Origin: Coriaria nepalensis
Lineage: Eukaryota; Streptophyta; Magnoliopsida; Cucurbitales; Coriariaceae
Length of the DNA: 64,000 bases
Assembly: GCA_027186245.1 (NCBI GenBank)
Contig: CP114481.1
Location: forward strand, 34,813,501 to 34,877,500
Direction of reading: 5' to 3'
Within the stretch, counting starts at the first letter, position 1, and every line of letters begins with the position of its first letter. Below the pieces are notes generated by a model. That model ran no database searches, was not told the origin of the DNA, and was given only the letters and a program-made list of their open reading frames with translations. Positions 40,681 to 51,450 of this stretch are shown one piece after another. The position numbers were made by a program, and so were the translations under genes.

Positions 40681-43600
40681 TTCAAGTCAATAACTTATTT
40701 CAAAGGAAGTCGAACAAATTCTATTTTTGCACTACAAACACAAGTTTTGTGCATAACTTGCAAATGATCAATGCAAGGAAAGTGTGCATTCGTTTAACCT
40801 TAAAATCATTTCAATGAGTCATTTCAAGTCAATAACTTATTTCAAAGCAAGTGGAACGAATTCTATTTTTGCACTACAAACACAAGTTTTGTGCATCACT
40901 TGCAAATGATCAATGCAAGGAAAGTGTGCATTCGTTTAACCTTAAAATCATTTCAATGAGTCATTTCCAGTCAATAACTTATTTCAAAGTAAGTCGAAAG
41001 AATTCTATTGGTGCACTACAAATGCAAGTTTGTGGCATAACTTGCAAATGATCAATGCAAGGAAAGTGTGCATTCGTTTAACCTTAAAATCATTTCAATG
41101 AGTCATTTCAAGTCAATAACTTATTTCAAAGCAAGTCGAACGAATTCTATTTTTGCACTACAAACACAAGCTTTGTGCATAACTTGAAAGTGACCAATGC
41201 AAGGAAAGTGTGCATTCATTTAACCTTAAAATCATTTTAATGTGTCATTTCAAGTTGATATCTTATTTCAAAGCAAGTCGAACGAATTCTATTTTTGCAC
41301 AACAAATAGAAGTTTTGTGCATAACTTGCAAATGATCAATGCATGGAATGTGTGCATTCGTTTAACCTTAAAATCATTTCAATGAGTCATTTCAAGTCAA
41401 TATCTTATTTCAAAGTAATTCGAACGAGCACTATTTTTGCACTACAAATGCAAGTTTTGTGCATAACTTGCACATGATCAATGCAAGGAAACTGTGCATT
41501 CGTTTAACCTTTAAATCATTTCAGAGAGTCATTACAAGTCAATAACTTATTTCAAAGCAAGTCGAACGAATTCTATTTTTGCACTACAAACACAAGTTTT
41601 GTGCATAACTTGCAAATGATAAATGCAAGGAAAGTGTGCATTCGTTTAACTTTAAAATCATTTCAATGAGTCATTTCCAGTCAATAACTTATTTCAAAGC
41701 AAGTCGAACGAATTCTATTTTTGCACTACAAACAGAAGTTTTTTGCATAACTTGCAAATGATCAATGCAAGGAAAGTGTGCATTCGTTTAACCTTAAAAT
41801 CATTTCAATGAGTCATTTCCAGTCAATAACTTATTTCAAAGCAAGTCGAAAGAATTCTATTGTTGCACTACAAATGCAAGTTTTGGGCATAACTTGCAAA
41901 TGATCAATGCAAGGAAAGTGTGCATTCGTTTAACCTTAAAATCATTTCAATAAGTCATTTCCAGTCAATAACTTATTTCAAAGCAAGTCGAAAGAATTCT
42001 ATTGTTGCTCTACAAATGAGAGTTTTGGGCATAACTTGCAAATGATCAATGCAAGGAAAGTGTGCATTCGTTTAACCTTAAAATCATTTCAATGTGTCAT
42101 TTCAAGTCAATAACTTATTTCAAAGCAAGTCGAACGAATTCTATTTTTGCACTACAAACACAAGTTTTGTGCATAACTTGCAAGTGATCAATGCAAGGAA
42201 AGTGTGCATTCATTTAACCTTAAAATCATTTCACTGTGTCATTTCAAGTCGATATCTTATTTCAAAGCAATTGGAATGAATTCTATTTTTGCACAACAAA
42301 CAGAAGTTTTGTGCATAACTTGCAAATGATCAATGCAAGGAATGTGTGCATTCGTTTAACCTTAAAATCATTTCAATGAGTCATTTCAAGTCAATATCTT
42401 ATTTCAAAGTAATTCGAACGAGCACTATTTTTGCATTACAAATGCAAGTTTTGTGCATAACTTGCACATGATCAATGCAAAGAAACTGTGCATTCGTTTA
42501 ACCTTAAAATCAATGCAATGAGTCATTTCAAGTCAATATCTTATTTCAAAGCAAGTCGAACGAATTCAATTTTTTTGCACTACAAACACAAGTTCTGTGC
42601 ATAAGTGCAAATGATCATTGCAAGGAAAGTGTGCATTCGTTTAACCTTAAAATCATTTCAATGAGTCATTTCAAGTCAATAACTTATTTCAAAGCAAGTC
42701 GAACGAATTCTATTTTTGCACTACAAACACAAGTTTTCTTCATAACTTGCAAATGATCAATGCAAGGAAAGTTTGCATTCGTTTAACCTTAAAATCATTT
42801 CAATGAGTCATTTCGAGTCAATATTTTATTTCAAAGTAATTCGAACGAGCACTATTATTGCACAACAAATGCATGTTTTGTGCATAACTTGCACATGATC
42901 AACGCATGGAAACTGTGCATTCGTCTAACCTTAAAATCATTTCAATGTGTCTTTTCAAGTCAATAACTTATTTCAAAGCAAGTCGAAAGAATTCTATTTT
43001 TGCACTACAAATGCAAGTTTTGGGCATAACTTGCAAATGATCAATGCAAGGAAAGTGTGCATTCGTTTAACCTTAAAATCATTTCAATGAGTCATTTCAA
43101 TTCAATAACTTATTTCAAAGCAAGTCGAACGAATTCTATTTTTGCACTACAAACAGAAGTTTTTTGCATAACTTGCAAATGATCAATGCAAGGAAAGTGT
43201 CCATTCGTTTAACCTTTAAATCATTTCAATGGGTCATTTCAAGTCAATAACTTATTTCAAAGCAAGTCGAACGAATTCTATTTCTGCACTACAAACAGAA
43301 GTTTTGTGCATAACTTGCAAATGATCAATGCAAGGAAAGAGTGCATTCGTTTAACATAAAATCATTTCAATGAGTCATTTCAGGTCAATAATTTATTTCA
43401 AAGCAAGTCGAACGAATTCAATTTTTGCACTACAAACACAAGTTTTGTGCATAACTTGCAAATGATCATTGCAAGGAAAGTGTGCATTCGTGTAACCTTA
43501 AAATCAATTCAATGAGTCATTTCAAGTCAATAACTTATTTTAAAGCAAGTCGAACGAATTCTATTTTTGCACTACAGACAGAAGTTTTGTGCATAACTTG

Positions 43601-43787
43601 CAAATGATCAATGCAAGGAAAGTGTGCATTCGTTTAACCTTAAAATCATTTCAATGAGTCATTTCCAGTCAATAACTTATTTCAAAGCATGTCGAGAGAA
43701 TTCTATTTTTGCACTACAAACAGAAGTTTTCTGCATAAGTTGCAAATGATCAATGCAAGGAAAGTGTGCATTCGTTTAACCTTTAAA

Positions 43788-43827
43788 TCATTTCAATGAG
43801 TCATTTCAAGTCAATAACTTATTTCAA
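43788..43827 (+). repeat. Short-motif cluster T[C/T]ATTTCAA across the monomer junction
   Basis: Three near-identical nonamers occur within 40 bp: TCATTTCAA at 43,788, TCATTTCAA at 43,801 and TTATTTCAA at 43,819, with steps of 13 and 18 bp. The first is the end of one monomer and the other two start the next. The same arrangement holds in most monomers. It suggests that part of the 142-bp unit arose by local duplication of a shorter motif. Confidence 0.7.
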
Positions 43828-43851
43828 AGCAAGTCGAACGAATTCTATTTT

Positions 43852-43877
43852 TGCACTACAAACACAAGTTTTGTGCA
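43852..43877. other. Dyad TGCAC-N16-GTGCA enclosing CACAA-GTT-TTGTG
   Basis: Arms TGCAC (monomer 55-59) and GTGCA (76-80) flank 16 bases. Overlapping the right arm is a smaller perfect hairpin-capable pair, CACAA-GTT-TTGTG (66-78). The inner pair is lost in AAATGCAAG, ACAGAAG and TTTTGGGC variants, so it is less conserved than the 84-104 dyad. Confidence 0.6.
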
Positions 43878-43880
43878 TAA

Positions 43881-43901
43881 CTTGCAAATGATCAATGCAA
43901 G
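43881..43901. other. Dyad CTTGCA-N9-TGCAAG with nested TGATCA (per-monomer)
   Basis: In the reference monomer, CTTGCA (positions 84-89) and TGCAAG (99-104) are perfect inverted arms around a 9-base spacer that itself contains the palindrome TGATCA (92-97). It recurs in most monomers, so it is spaced about every 142 bp along the array. It could extrude as a short hairpin or bind a dimeric protein, but the sequence alone does not show either. Confidence 0.7.
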
Positions 43902-43911
43902 GAAAGTGTGC

Positions 43912-43928
43912 ATTCGTTTAACCTTTAA
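43912..43928 (+). other. Partial CENP-B-box-like site (left half only)
   Basis: ATTCGTTTAACC (monomer 115-126) matches the left part of the mammalian CENP-B box pattern (TTCG, then A five bases after G), but the required CGGG is replaced by TTAA. On the other strand, the complement of the GTCGAACGAATTC region also gives TTCG and A at the right spacing with only one of four CGGG bases. ATTCGTTTAAC is among the better conserved parts of the monomer. Binding by a CENP-B-like protein is speculative, and the match may be chance. Confidence 0.25.
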
Positions 43929-43974
43929 ATCATTTCAATGAGTCATCCCAAGTCAATAACTTATTTCAAAGCAA

Positions 43975-44800
43975 GTCGAACGAATTCTATTTTTGCACTA
44001 CAAACACAAGTTTTGTGCATAACTTGCAAGTGATCAATGCAAGGAAAGTGTACATTCGTTTAACCTTAAAATCATTTCAATGAGTCATTTCAAGTCAATA
44101 ACTTATTTCAAAGCAAGTCGAACGAATTCTATTTTTGCACTACAAACAGAAGTTTTTTGCATAACTTGCAAATGATCAATGCAAGGAAAGTGTGCATTCG
44201 TTTAACCTTTAAATCATTTCAATGAGTCATTTCAAGTCAATAACTTATTTCAAACCATGTCGAACGAATTCTATTTTTGCACTACAAACACAAGTTTTGT
44301 TCATAACTTGCAAGTGATCAATGCAAGGAAAGTGTACATTCGTTTAACCTTAAAATCATTTCAATGAGTCATTTCAAGTCAATAACTTATTTCAAAGCAA
44401 GTCGAACGAATTCTATTTTTGCACTACAAACAGAAGTTTTTTGCATAACTTGCAAATGATCAATGCAAGGAAAGTGTGCATTCGTTTAACCTTTAAATCA
44501 TTTCAATGAGTCATTTCAAGTCAATAACTTATTTCAAAGCATGTCGAACGAATTCTATTTTTGCACTACAAACACAAGTTTTGTGCATAACTTGCAAGTG
44601 ATCAATGCAAGGAAAGTGTACATTCGTTTAACCTTAAAATCATTTCAATGAGTCATTTCAAGTCAATAACTTATTTCAAAGCAAGTCGAACGAATTCTAT
44701 TTTTGCACTACAAACAGAAGTTTTTTGCATAACTTGCAAATGATCAATGCAAGGAAAGTGTGCATTCGTTTAACCTTAAAATCATTTCAATGAGTCATTT
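43975..44800 (+). repeat. Dimeric HOR, 284-bp unit, three copies
   Basis: A monomer with GCAAGTGATC and GTGTACATTCG alternates with one carrying ACAGAAGTTTTTTGC and GTGTGCATTCG. The TACATTCG landmark lies at 44,051, 44,335 and 44,619, exactly 284 bp apart. Copies two and three share GCATGTCGAACG (CCATGTCG in one), absent from the first. The block ends near 44,800, where CAATTTTTTCAC monomers begin. Confidence 0.85.
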
Positions 44801-44999
44801 CAAGTCAATAACTTATTTCAAAGCAAGTCGAACGAATTCAATTTTTTCACTACAAACACAAGTTTTGTGCATAACTTCCAAATGATCATTGCAAGGAAAG
44901 TGTGCATTCGTTTAACCTTAAAATCATTTCAATGACTCATTTCAAGTCAATAACTTATTTCAAAGCAAGTCGAACGAATTCTATTTTTGCACTACAAAT

Positions 45000-47190
45000 A
45001 CAAGTTTTCTGCATAACTTGCAAATGATCAATGCAAGGAAAGTGTGCATTCGTTTAGCCTTAAAATCATTTCAATGAGTCATTTGAAGTCAATATCTTAT
45101 TTCAAAGTAATTCGAACGAGCACTATTTTTGCACTACAAATGCAAGTTTTGTGCATAACTTGCACATGATCAATGCAAGGAAACTGTGCATTCGTTTAAC
45201 CTTAAAATCATTTCAATGTGTCTTTTCAAGTCAATAACTTATTTCAAGGCAAGTCGAAAGAATTCTATTTTTGCACTACAAACACAAGTTTTGTGCATAA
45301 CTTCCAAATTGTCATTGCAAGGAAAGTGTGCATTCGTTTAACCTTAAAATCATTTCAATGAGTCATTTCAAGTCAATAACTTATTTCAAAACAAGTCGAA
45401 CGAATTCTATTTTTGCACTACAAACACAATTTTTCTGCATAACTTGCAAATGATCAATGCAAGGAAAGTGTGCATTCGTTTAGCCTTAAAATCATTTCAA
45501 TGAGTCATCTCAAGTCAATATCTTATTTCAAAGTAATTCGAACGAGCACTATTTTTGCACTACAAAAAGAAGTTTTTTGCATAACTTGCAAATGATCAAT
45601 GCAAGGAAAGTGTACATTCGTTTAACCATTAAATCATTTCAATGAGTCATTTCAAGTCAATAACTTATTTCAAAGCAAGTCGAACGAATTCTATTCTTGC
45701 ACTACAAACAGAAGTTTTTTGCATAACTTGCAAATGATCAATGCAAGGAAAGTGTCCATTCGTTTAACCTTAAAGTCATTTCAATGAGTCATTTCCAGTC
45801 AATAACTTATTTCAAAGCAAGTCGAACGAATTCTATTTTTGCACTACAAACACAAGTTTTGTGCATAACTTGCAAATGATCAATGCGAGGAATGTGTGCA
45901 TTCGTTTAACCTTTAAATCATTTCAGAGAGTCATTACAAGTCAATAACTTATTTCAAAGCAAGTCGAACGAATTCTATTTTTGCACTACAAACACAAGTT
46001 TTGTGCATAACTTGCAAATGATAAATGCAAGGAAAGTGTGCATTCGTTTAACCTTAAAATCATTTCAATGAGTCATTTCCAGTCAATAACTTATTTCAAA
46101 GCAAGTCGAACGAATTCTATTTTTGCACTACAAACACAAGTTTTGTGCATAACTTGCAAATGATCAATGCAAGGAAAGTGTGCATTCGTTTAACCTTAAA
46201 ATCATTTCAATGAGTCATTTCCAGTCAATAACTTATTTCAAAGCAAGTCGAAAGAATTCTATTGTTGCACTACAAATGCAAGTTTTGGGCATAACTTGCA
46301 AATGATCAATGCAAGGAAAGTGTGCATTCGTTTAACCTTTAAATCATTTCAGTGAGTCATTTCAAGTCAATAACTTATTTCAAAGCAAGTCGAACGAATT
46401 CTATTTTTGCACTACAAACACAAGTTTTCTGCATAACTTGCAAATGATCAATGCAAGGAAAGTGTGCATTCGTTTAGCCTTAAAATCATTTCAATGAGTC
46501 ATTTCAAGTCAATATCTTATTTCCAAGTAATTCGAACGAGCACTATTTTTGCACTACAAACAGAAGTTTTTTGCATAACTTGCAAATGATCAATGCAAGG
46601 AAAGTGTACATTCGTTTAACCATTAAATCATTTCAATGAGTCATTTCAAGTCAATAACTTATTTCAAAGCAAGTCGAACGAATTCTATTTTTGCACTACA
46701 AACACAAGTTTTTTGCATAACTTGCAAATGATCAATGCAAGGAAAGTGTCCATTCGTTTAACCTTTAAATCATTTCAATGAGTCATTCTAAGTTAGTAAC
46801 TTATTTCAAAGCAAGTCGAACGAATTCTATTTTTGCGCTACAAACATAAGTTTTGTGCATAACTTGCAATTGATCAATGCAAGGAAAATGTACATTCGTT
46901 TAACCTTTAAATCATTTCAATGAGTCATTTCAAGTCAATAACTTATTTCAAAGCAAGTCGAACGAATTCAATTTTTGCACTACAAACACAAGTTTTGTGC
47001 ATAACTTGCAAATGATCAATGCAAGGAAAGTGTGCATTCGTTTAACCTTTAAATCATTTCAATGAGTCATTTCAAGTCAATAACTTATCTCAAAGCAAGT
47101 CGAACGAATTCAATTTTTTCACTACAAACACAAGTTTTGTGCATAACTTCCAAATTGTCATTGCAAGGAAAGTGTGCATTCGTTTAACCT
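45000..47190 (+). repeat. Segment duplicated at +9,230 bp
   Basis: About 45,000-47,190 matches about 54,230-56,420 at a constant 9,230 bp, exactly 65 monomers. Anchors: ATTTGAAGTCAATATC at 45,081 and 54,311, TTAAAGTCATTTCAATG near 45,770 and 55,000, CATTCTAAGT at 46,784 and 56,014, and AACTTCCAAATTGTCATTGC near 47,145 and 56,375. It begins with a B monomer and includes the B/A mosaic monomer. It appears to be a source or sister of the 2,838-bp HOR downstream. Confidence 0.85.
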
Positions 47191-50100
47191 TAAAATCATT
47201 TCAATGAGTCATTTCCAGTCAATAACTTATTTCAAAGCAAGTCGAACGAATTCTATTTTTGCACTACAAACACAAGTTTTGTGCATAACTTGCAAATGAT
47301 CAATGCAAGGAAAGTGTGCATTCGTTTAACCTTAAAATCATTTCAATGAGTCATTTCCAGTCAATAACTTATTTCAAAGCAAGTCAAAAGAATTCTATTG
47401 TTGCACTACAAATGCAAGTTTTGGGCATAACTTGCAAATGATCAATGCAAGGAAAGTGTGCATTCGTTTAACCTTTAAATCATTTCAGTGAGTCATTTCA
47501 AGTCAATAACTTATTTCAAAGCAAGTCGAACGAATTCTATTTTTGCACTACAAACACAAGTTTTTTGCATAACTTGCAAATGATCAATGCAAGGAAAGTG
47601 TCCATTCGTTTAACCTTTAAATCATTTCAATGAGTCATTCTAAGTTAGTAACTTATTTCAAAGCAAGTCGAACGAATTCTATTTTTGCGCTACAAACATA
47701 AGTTTTGTGCATAACTTGCAATTGATCAATGCAAGGAAAGTGTACATTCGTTTAACCTTTAAATCATTTCAATGAGTCATTTCAAGTCAATAACTTATTT
47801 CAAAGCAAGTCGAACGAATTCTATTTTTGCACTACAAACACAAGTTTTCTGCATAACTTGCAAATGATCAATGCAAGGAAAGTGTGCATTCGTTTAGCCT
47901 TAAAATCAGTTCAATGAGTCATCTCAAGTCAATATCTTATTTCAAAGTAATTCGAACGAGCACTATTGTTGCACTACAAACAGAAGTTTTTTGCATAACT
48001 TGCAAATGATCAATGCAAGGAAAGTGTACATTCGTTTAACCATTAAATCATTTCAATGAGTCATTTCAAGTCAATAACTTATTTCAAAGCAAGTCGAACG
48101 AATTCTATTTTTGCACTACAGACACAAGTTTTCTGCATAACTTGCAAATGATCAATGCAAGGAAAGTGTGCATTCGTTTAACCTTAAAATCATTTCAATG
48201 AGTCATTTCCAGTCAATAACTTATTTCAAAGCAAGTCGAAAGAATTCTATTGTTGCACTACAAATGCAAGTTTTGGGCATAACTTGCAAATGATCAATGC
48301 AAGGAAAGTGTGCATTCGTTTAACCTTTAAATCATTTCAATGAGTCATTTCAAGTCAATAACTTATTTCAGAGCAAGTCGAACGAATTCTATTTTTGCAC
48401 TACAAACACAAGTTTTCTGCATAACTTGCAAATGATCAATGCAAGGAAAGTGTGCATTCGTTTAGCCTTAAAATCATTTCAATGAGTCATTTCAGGTCAA
48501 TATCTTATTTCAAAGTAATTCGAACGAGCACTATTTTTGCACTACAAACAGAAGTTTTTTGCATAACTTGCAAATGATCAATGCAAGGAAAGTGTACATT
48601 CGTTTAACCATTAAATCATTTCAATGAGTCATTTCAAGTCAATAACTTATTTCAAAGCAAGTCGAACGAATTCTATTTTTGCACTACAAACACAAGTTTT
48701 TTGCATAACTTGCAAATGATCAATGCAAGGAAAGTGTCCATTCGTTTAACCATTAAATCATTTCAATGAGTCATTCTAAGTTAGTAACTTATTTCAAAGC
48801 AAGTCGAACGAATTCTATTTTTGCGCTACAAACATATGTTTTGTGCATAACTTGCAAGTGATCAATGCAAGGAAAGTGTACATTCGTTTAACCTTTAAAT
48901 CATTTCAATGAGTCATTTCAAGTCAATAACTTATTTCAAAGCAAGTCGAACGAATTCAATTTTTGCACTATAAACACAAGTTTTGTGCATAACTTGCAAA
49001 TGATCAATGCAAGGAAAGTGTGCATTCGTTTAACCTTTAAATCATTTCAATGAGTCATTTCAAGTCAATAACTTATCTCAAAGCAAGTCGAACGAATTCA
49101 ATTTTTTCACTACAAACACAAGTTTTGTGCATAACTTCCAAATTGTCATTGCAAGGAAAGTGTGCATTCGTTTAACCTTAAAATCATTTCAATGAGTCAT
49201 TTCAAGTCAATAACTTATTTCAAAGCAAGTCGAACGAATTCTATTTTTGCACTACAAACACAAGTTTTCTGCATAACTTGCAAATGATCAATGCAAGGAA
49301 AGTGTGCATTCGTTTAGCCTTAAAATCAGTTCAATGAGTCATCTCAAGTCAATATCTTATTTCAAAGTAATTCGAACGAGCACTATTGTTGCACTACAAA
49401 CAGAAGTTTTTTGCATAACTTGCAAATGATCAATGCAAGGAAAGTGTACATTCGTTTAACCATTAAATCATTTCAATGAGTCATTTCAAGTCAATAACTT
49501 ATTTCAAAGCAAGTCGAACGAATTCTATTCTTGCACTACAAACAGAAGTTTTTTGCATAAGTTGCAAATGATCAATGCAAGGAAAGTGTCCATTCGTTTA
49601 ACCTTTAAATCATTTCAATGAGTCATTTTAAGTCAATAACTTATTTCAAAGCAAGTCGAACGAATTCTATTTTTGCGCTACAAACACAAGTTTTGTGCAT
49701 AACTTGCAAGTGATCAATGCAAGGAAAGTGTACATTCGTTTAACCTTAAAATCATTTCAATGAGTCATTTCAAGTCAATAACTTATTTCAAAACAAGTCG
49801 AACGAATTCAACTTTTGCACTAGAAACACAAGTTTTGTGCATAACTTGCAAATGATCAATGCAAGGAAAGTGTGCATTCGTTTAACCTTAAAATCATTTC
49901 AACGAGTCATTTCAAGTCAATAACTTATTTCAAAGCAAGTCGAACGAATTCAATTTTTTCACTACAAACACAAGTTTTGTGCATAACTTCCAATTGATCA
50001 TTGCAAGGAAAGTGTGCATTTGTTTAACCTTAAAATCATTTCAATGAGTCATTTTAAGTCAATAACTTATTTCAAAGCAAGTCCAACGAATTCTATTTTT

Positions 50101-51450
50101 GCACTACAGATACAAGTTTTCTGCATAACTTGCAAATGATCAATGCAAGGAAAGTGTGCATTCGTTTAGCCTTAAAATCATTTCAATGAGTCATTTCAAG
50201 TCAATATCTTATTTCAAAGTAATTCGAACGAGCACTATTTTTGCACTACAAACAGAAGTTTTTTGCATAACTTGCAGATGATCAATGCAAGGAAAGTGTA
50301 CATTCGTTTAACCTTAAAATCATTTCAATGAGTCATTTTAAGTCACTAACTTATTTCAAAGCAAGTCGAACGAATTCTATTTTTGCACTACAGACACAAG
50401 TTTTCTGCATAACTTGCAAATGATCAATGCAAGGAAAGTGTGCATTCGTTTAGCCTTAAAATCATTTCAATGAGTCATTTCAAGTCAATATCTTATTTCA
50501 AAGTAATTCGAACGAGCACTATTTTTGCACTACAAACAGAAGTTTTTTGCATAACTTGCAGATGATCAATGCAAGGAAAGTGTACATTCGTTTAACCTTT
50601 AAATCATTTCAATGAGTCATTTCAAGTCAAAAACTTATTTCAAAGCATGTCGAACGAATTCTATTTTTGCACTACAAACACAAGTTTTTTGCATAACTTG
50701 CAAATGATCAATGCAAGGAAAGTGTCCATTCGTTTAACCTTTAAATCATTTCAATGAGTCATCCCAAGTCAATAACTTATTTCAAAGCAAGTCGAACGAA
50801 TTCTATTTTTGCACTACAAACACAAGTTTTGTGCATAACTTGCAAGTGATCAATGCAAGGAAAGTGTACATTCGTTTAACCTTAAAATCATTTCAATGAG
50901 TCATTTCAAGTCAATAACTTATTTCAAAGCAAGTCGAACGAATTCTATTTTTGCACTACAAACAGAAGTTTTTTGCATAACTTGCAAATGATCAATGCAA
51001 GGAAAGTGTACATTCGTTTAACCATTAAATCATTTCAATGAGTCATTTCAAGTCAATAACTTATTTCAAAGCAAGTCGAACGAATTCAATTTTTTCACTA
51101 CAAACACAAGTTTTGTGCATAACTTCCAAATGATCATTGCAAGGAAAGTGTGCATTCGTTTAACCTTAAAATCATTTCAATGACTCATTTCAAGTCAATA
51201 ACTTATTTCAAAGCAAGTCGAACGAATTCTATTTTTGCACTACAAATACAAGTTTTCGGCATAACTTGCAAATGATCAATGCAAGGAAAGTGTGCATTCG
51301 TTTAGCCTTAAAATCATTTCAATGAGTCATTTGAAGTCAATATCTTATTTCAAAGTAATTCGAACGAGCACTATTTTTGCACTACAAATGCAAGTTTTGT
51401 GCATAACTTGCACATGATCAATGCAAGGAAACTGTGCATTCATTTAACCT
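46170..51450 (+). repeat. 14-mer duplication (1,988 bp) with nested 10-mer and dimer units
   Basis: 46,170-47,200 matches 48,158-49,188 at 1,988 bp: ATTGTTGCAC at 46,261 and 48,249, CATTCTAAG at 46,784 and 48,772, ATAACTTCCA at 47,143 and 49,131. A third CATTCTAAG at 47,636 is six monomers (852 bp) after the first. The TTTAGCCTTAAAATCAGTTC monomer at 47,890 and 49,310 is 1,420 bp apart (10 monomers). Around 50,080-50,640 a dimer repeats at 284 bp (GCAGATGATC at 50,274 and 50,558). Several overlapping tandem duplications of different length are therefore superposed. Confidence 0.8.

Larger units (their letters stand above)
43798..43939 (+). repeat. Representative consensus-like monomer (A type, 142 bp)
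   Basis: This copy is close to the commonest base at nearly every position, so it serves as the reference for monomer coordinates 1-142. Landmarks: GAGTCATTTCAAGTC at 1-15, ATAACTTATTTCAA at 17-30, GTCGAACGAATTC at 36-48, TTTTTGCAC at 51-59, CACAAGTTTTGTGCATAAC at 66-84, AAATGATCAATGCAAGG at 89-105, GTGTGCATTCGTTTAACC at 109-126. The least variable stretches by eye are CTTATTTCAA and CATTCGTTTAAC. The most variable are 1-20, 33-36, 41-47, 63-78, 90-98 and 107-113. Confidence 0.9.
40680..43975 (+). repeat. Patchwork related to 2.4-3.3 kb and 10-20 kb regions
   Basis: 40,851 to about 41,370 matches 2,734 to about 3,250 at +38,117, sharing AAGCTTTGTGCATAACTTG and TTTTAATGTGTC. 42,090-42,400 resembles 9,830-10,100, including GCAATTGGAATGAATTC. 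42,530-43,080 holds a single copy of the 711-bp 5-mer series. About 43,080-43,960 matches about 19,730-20,610 at +23,354, including the GTCGAGAGAATTC and CATCCCAAGTC monomers. The region is thus assembled from pieces of several other blocks. An open frame of 61 codons at 42,094-42,279 has no coding character. Confidence 0.82.

Noticed and set aside
42094..42279. 61-codon open frame
   Set aside because: GTG start at a monomer junction (GTGTC variant), running through a chance stop-free phase of about 1.3 monomers. Satellite translation only.
43912..43928. True CENP-B box
   Set aside because: The left half fits, but CGGG is absent (TTAA) in the consensus and I saw no variant restoring it. Kept only as a low-confidence partial match.
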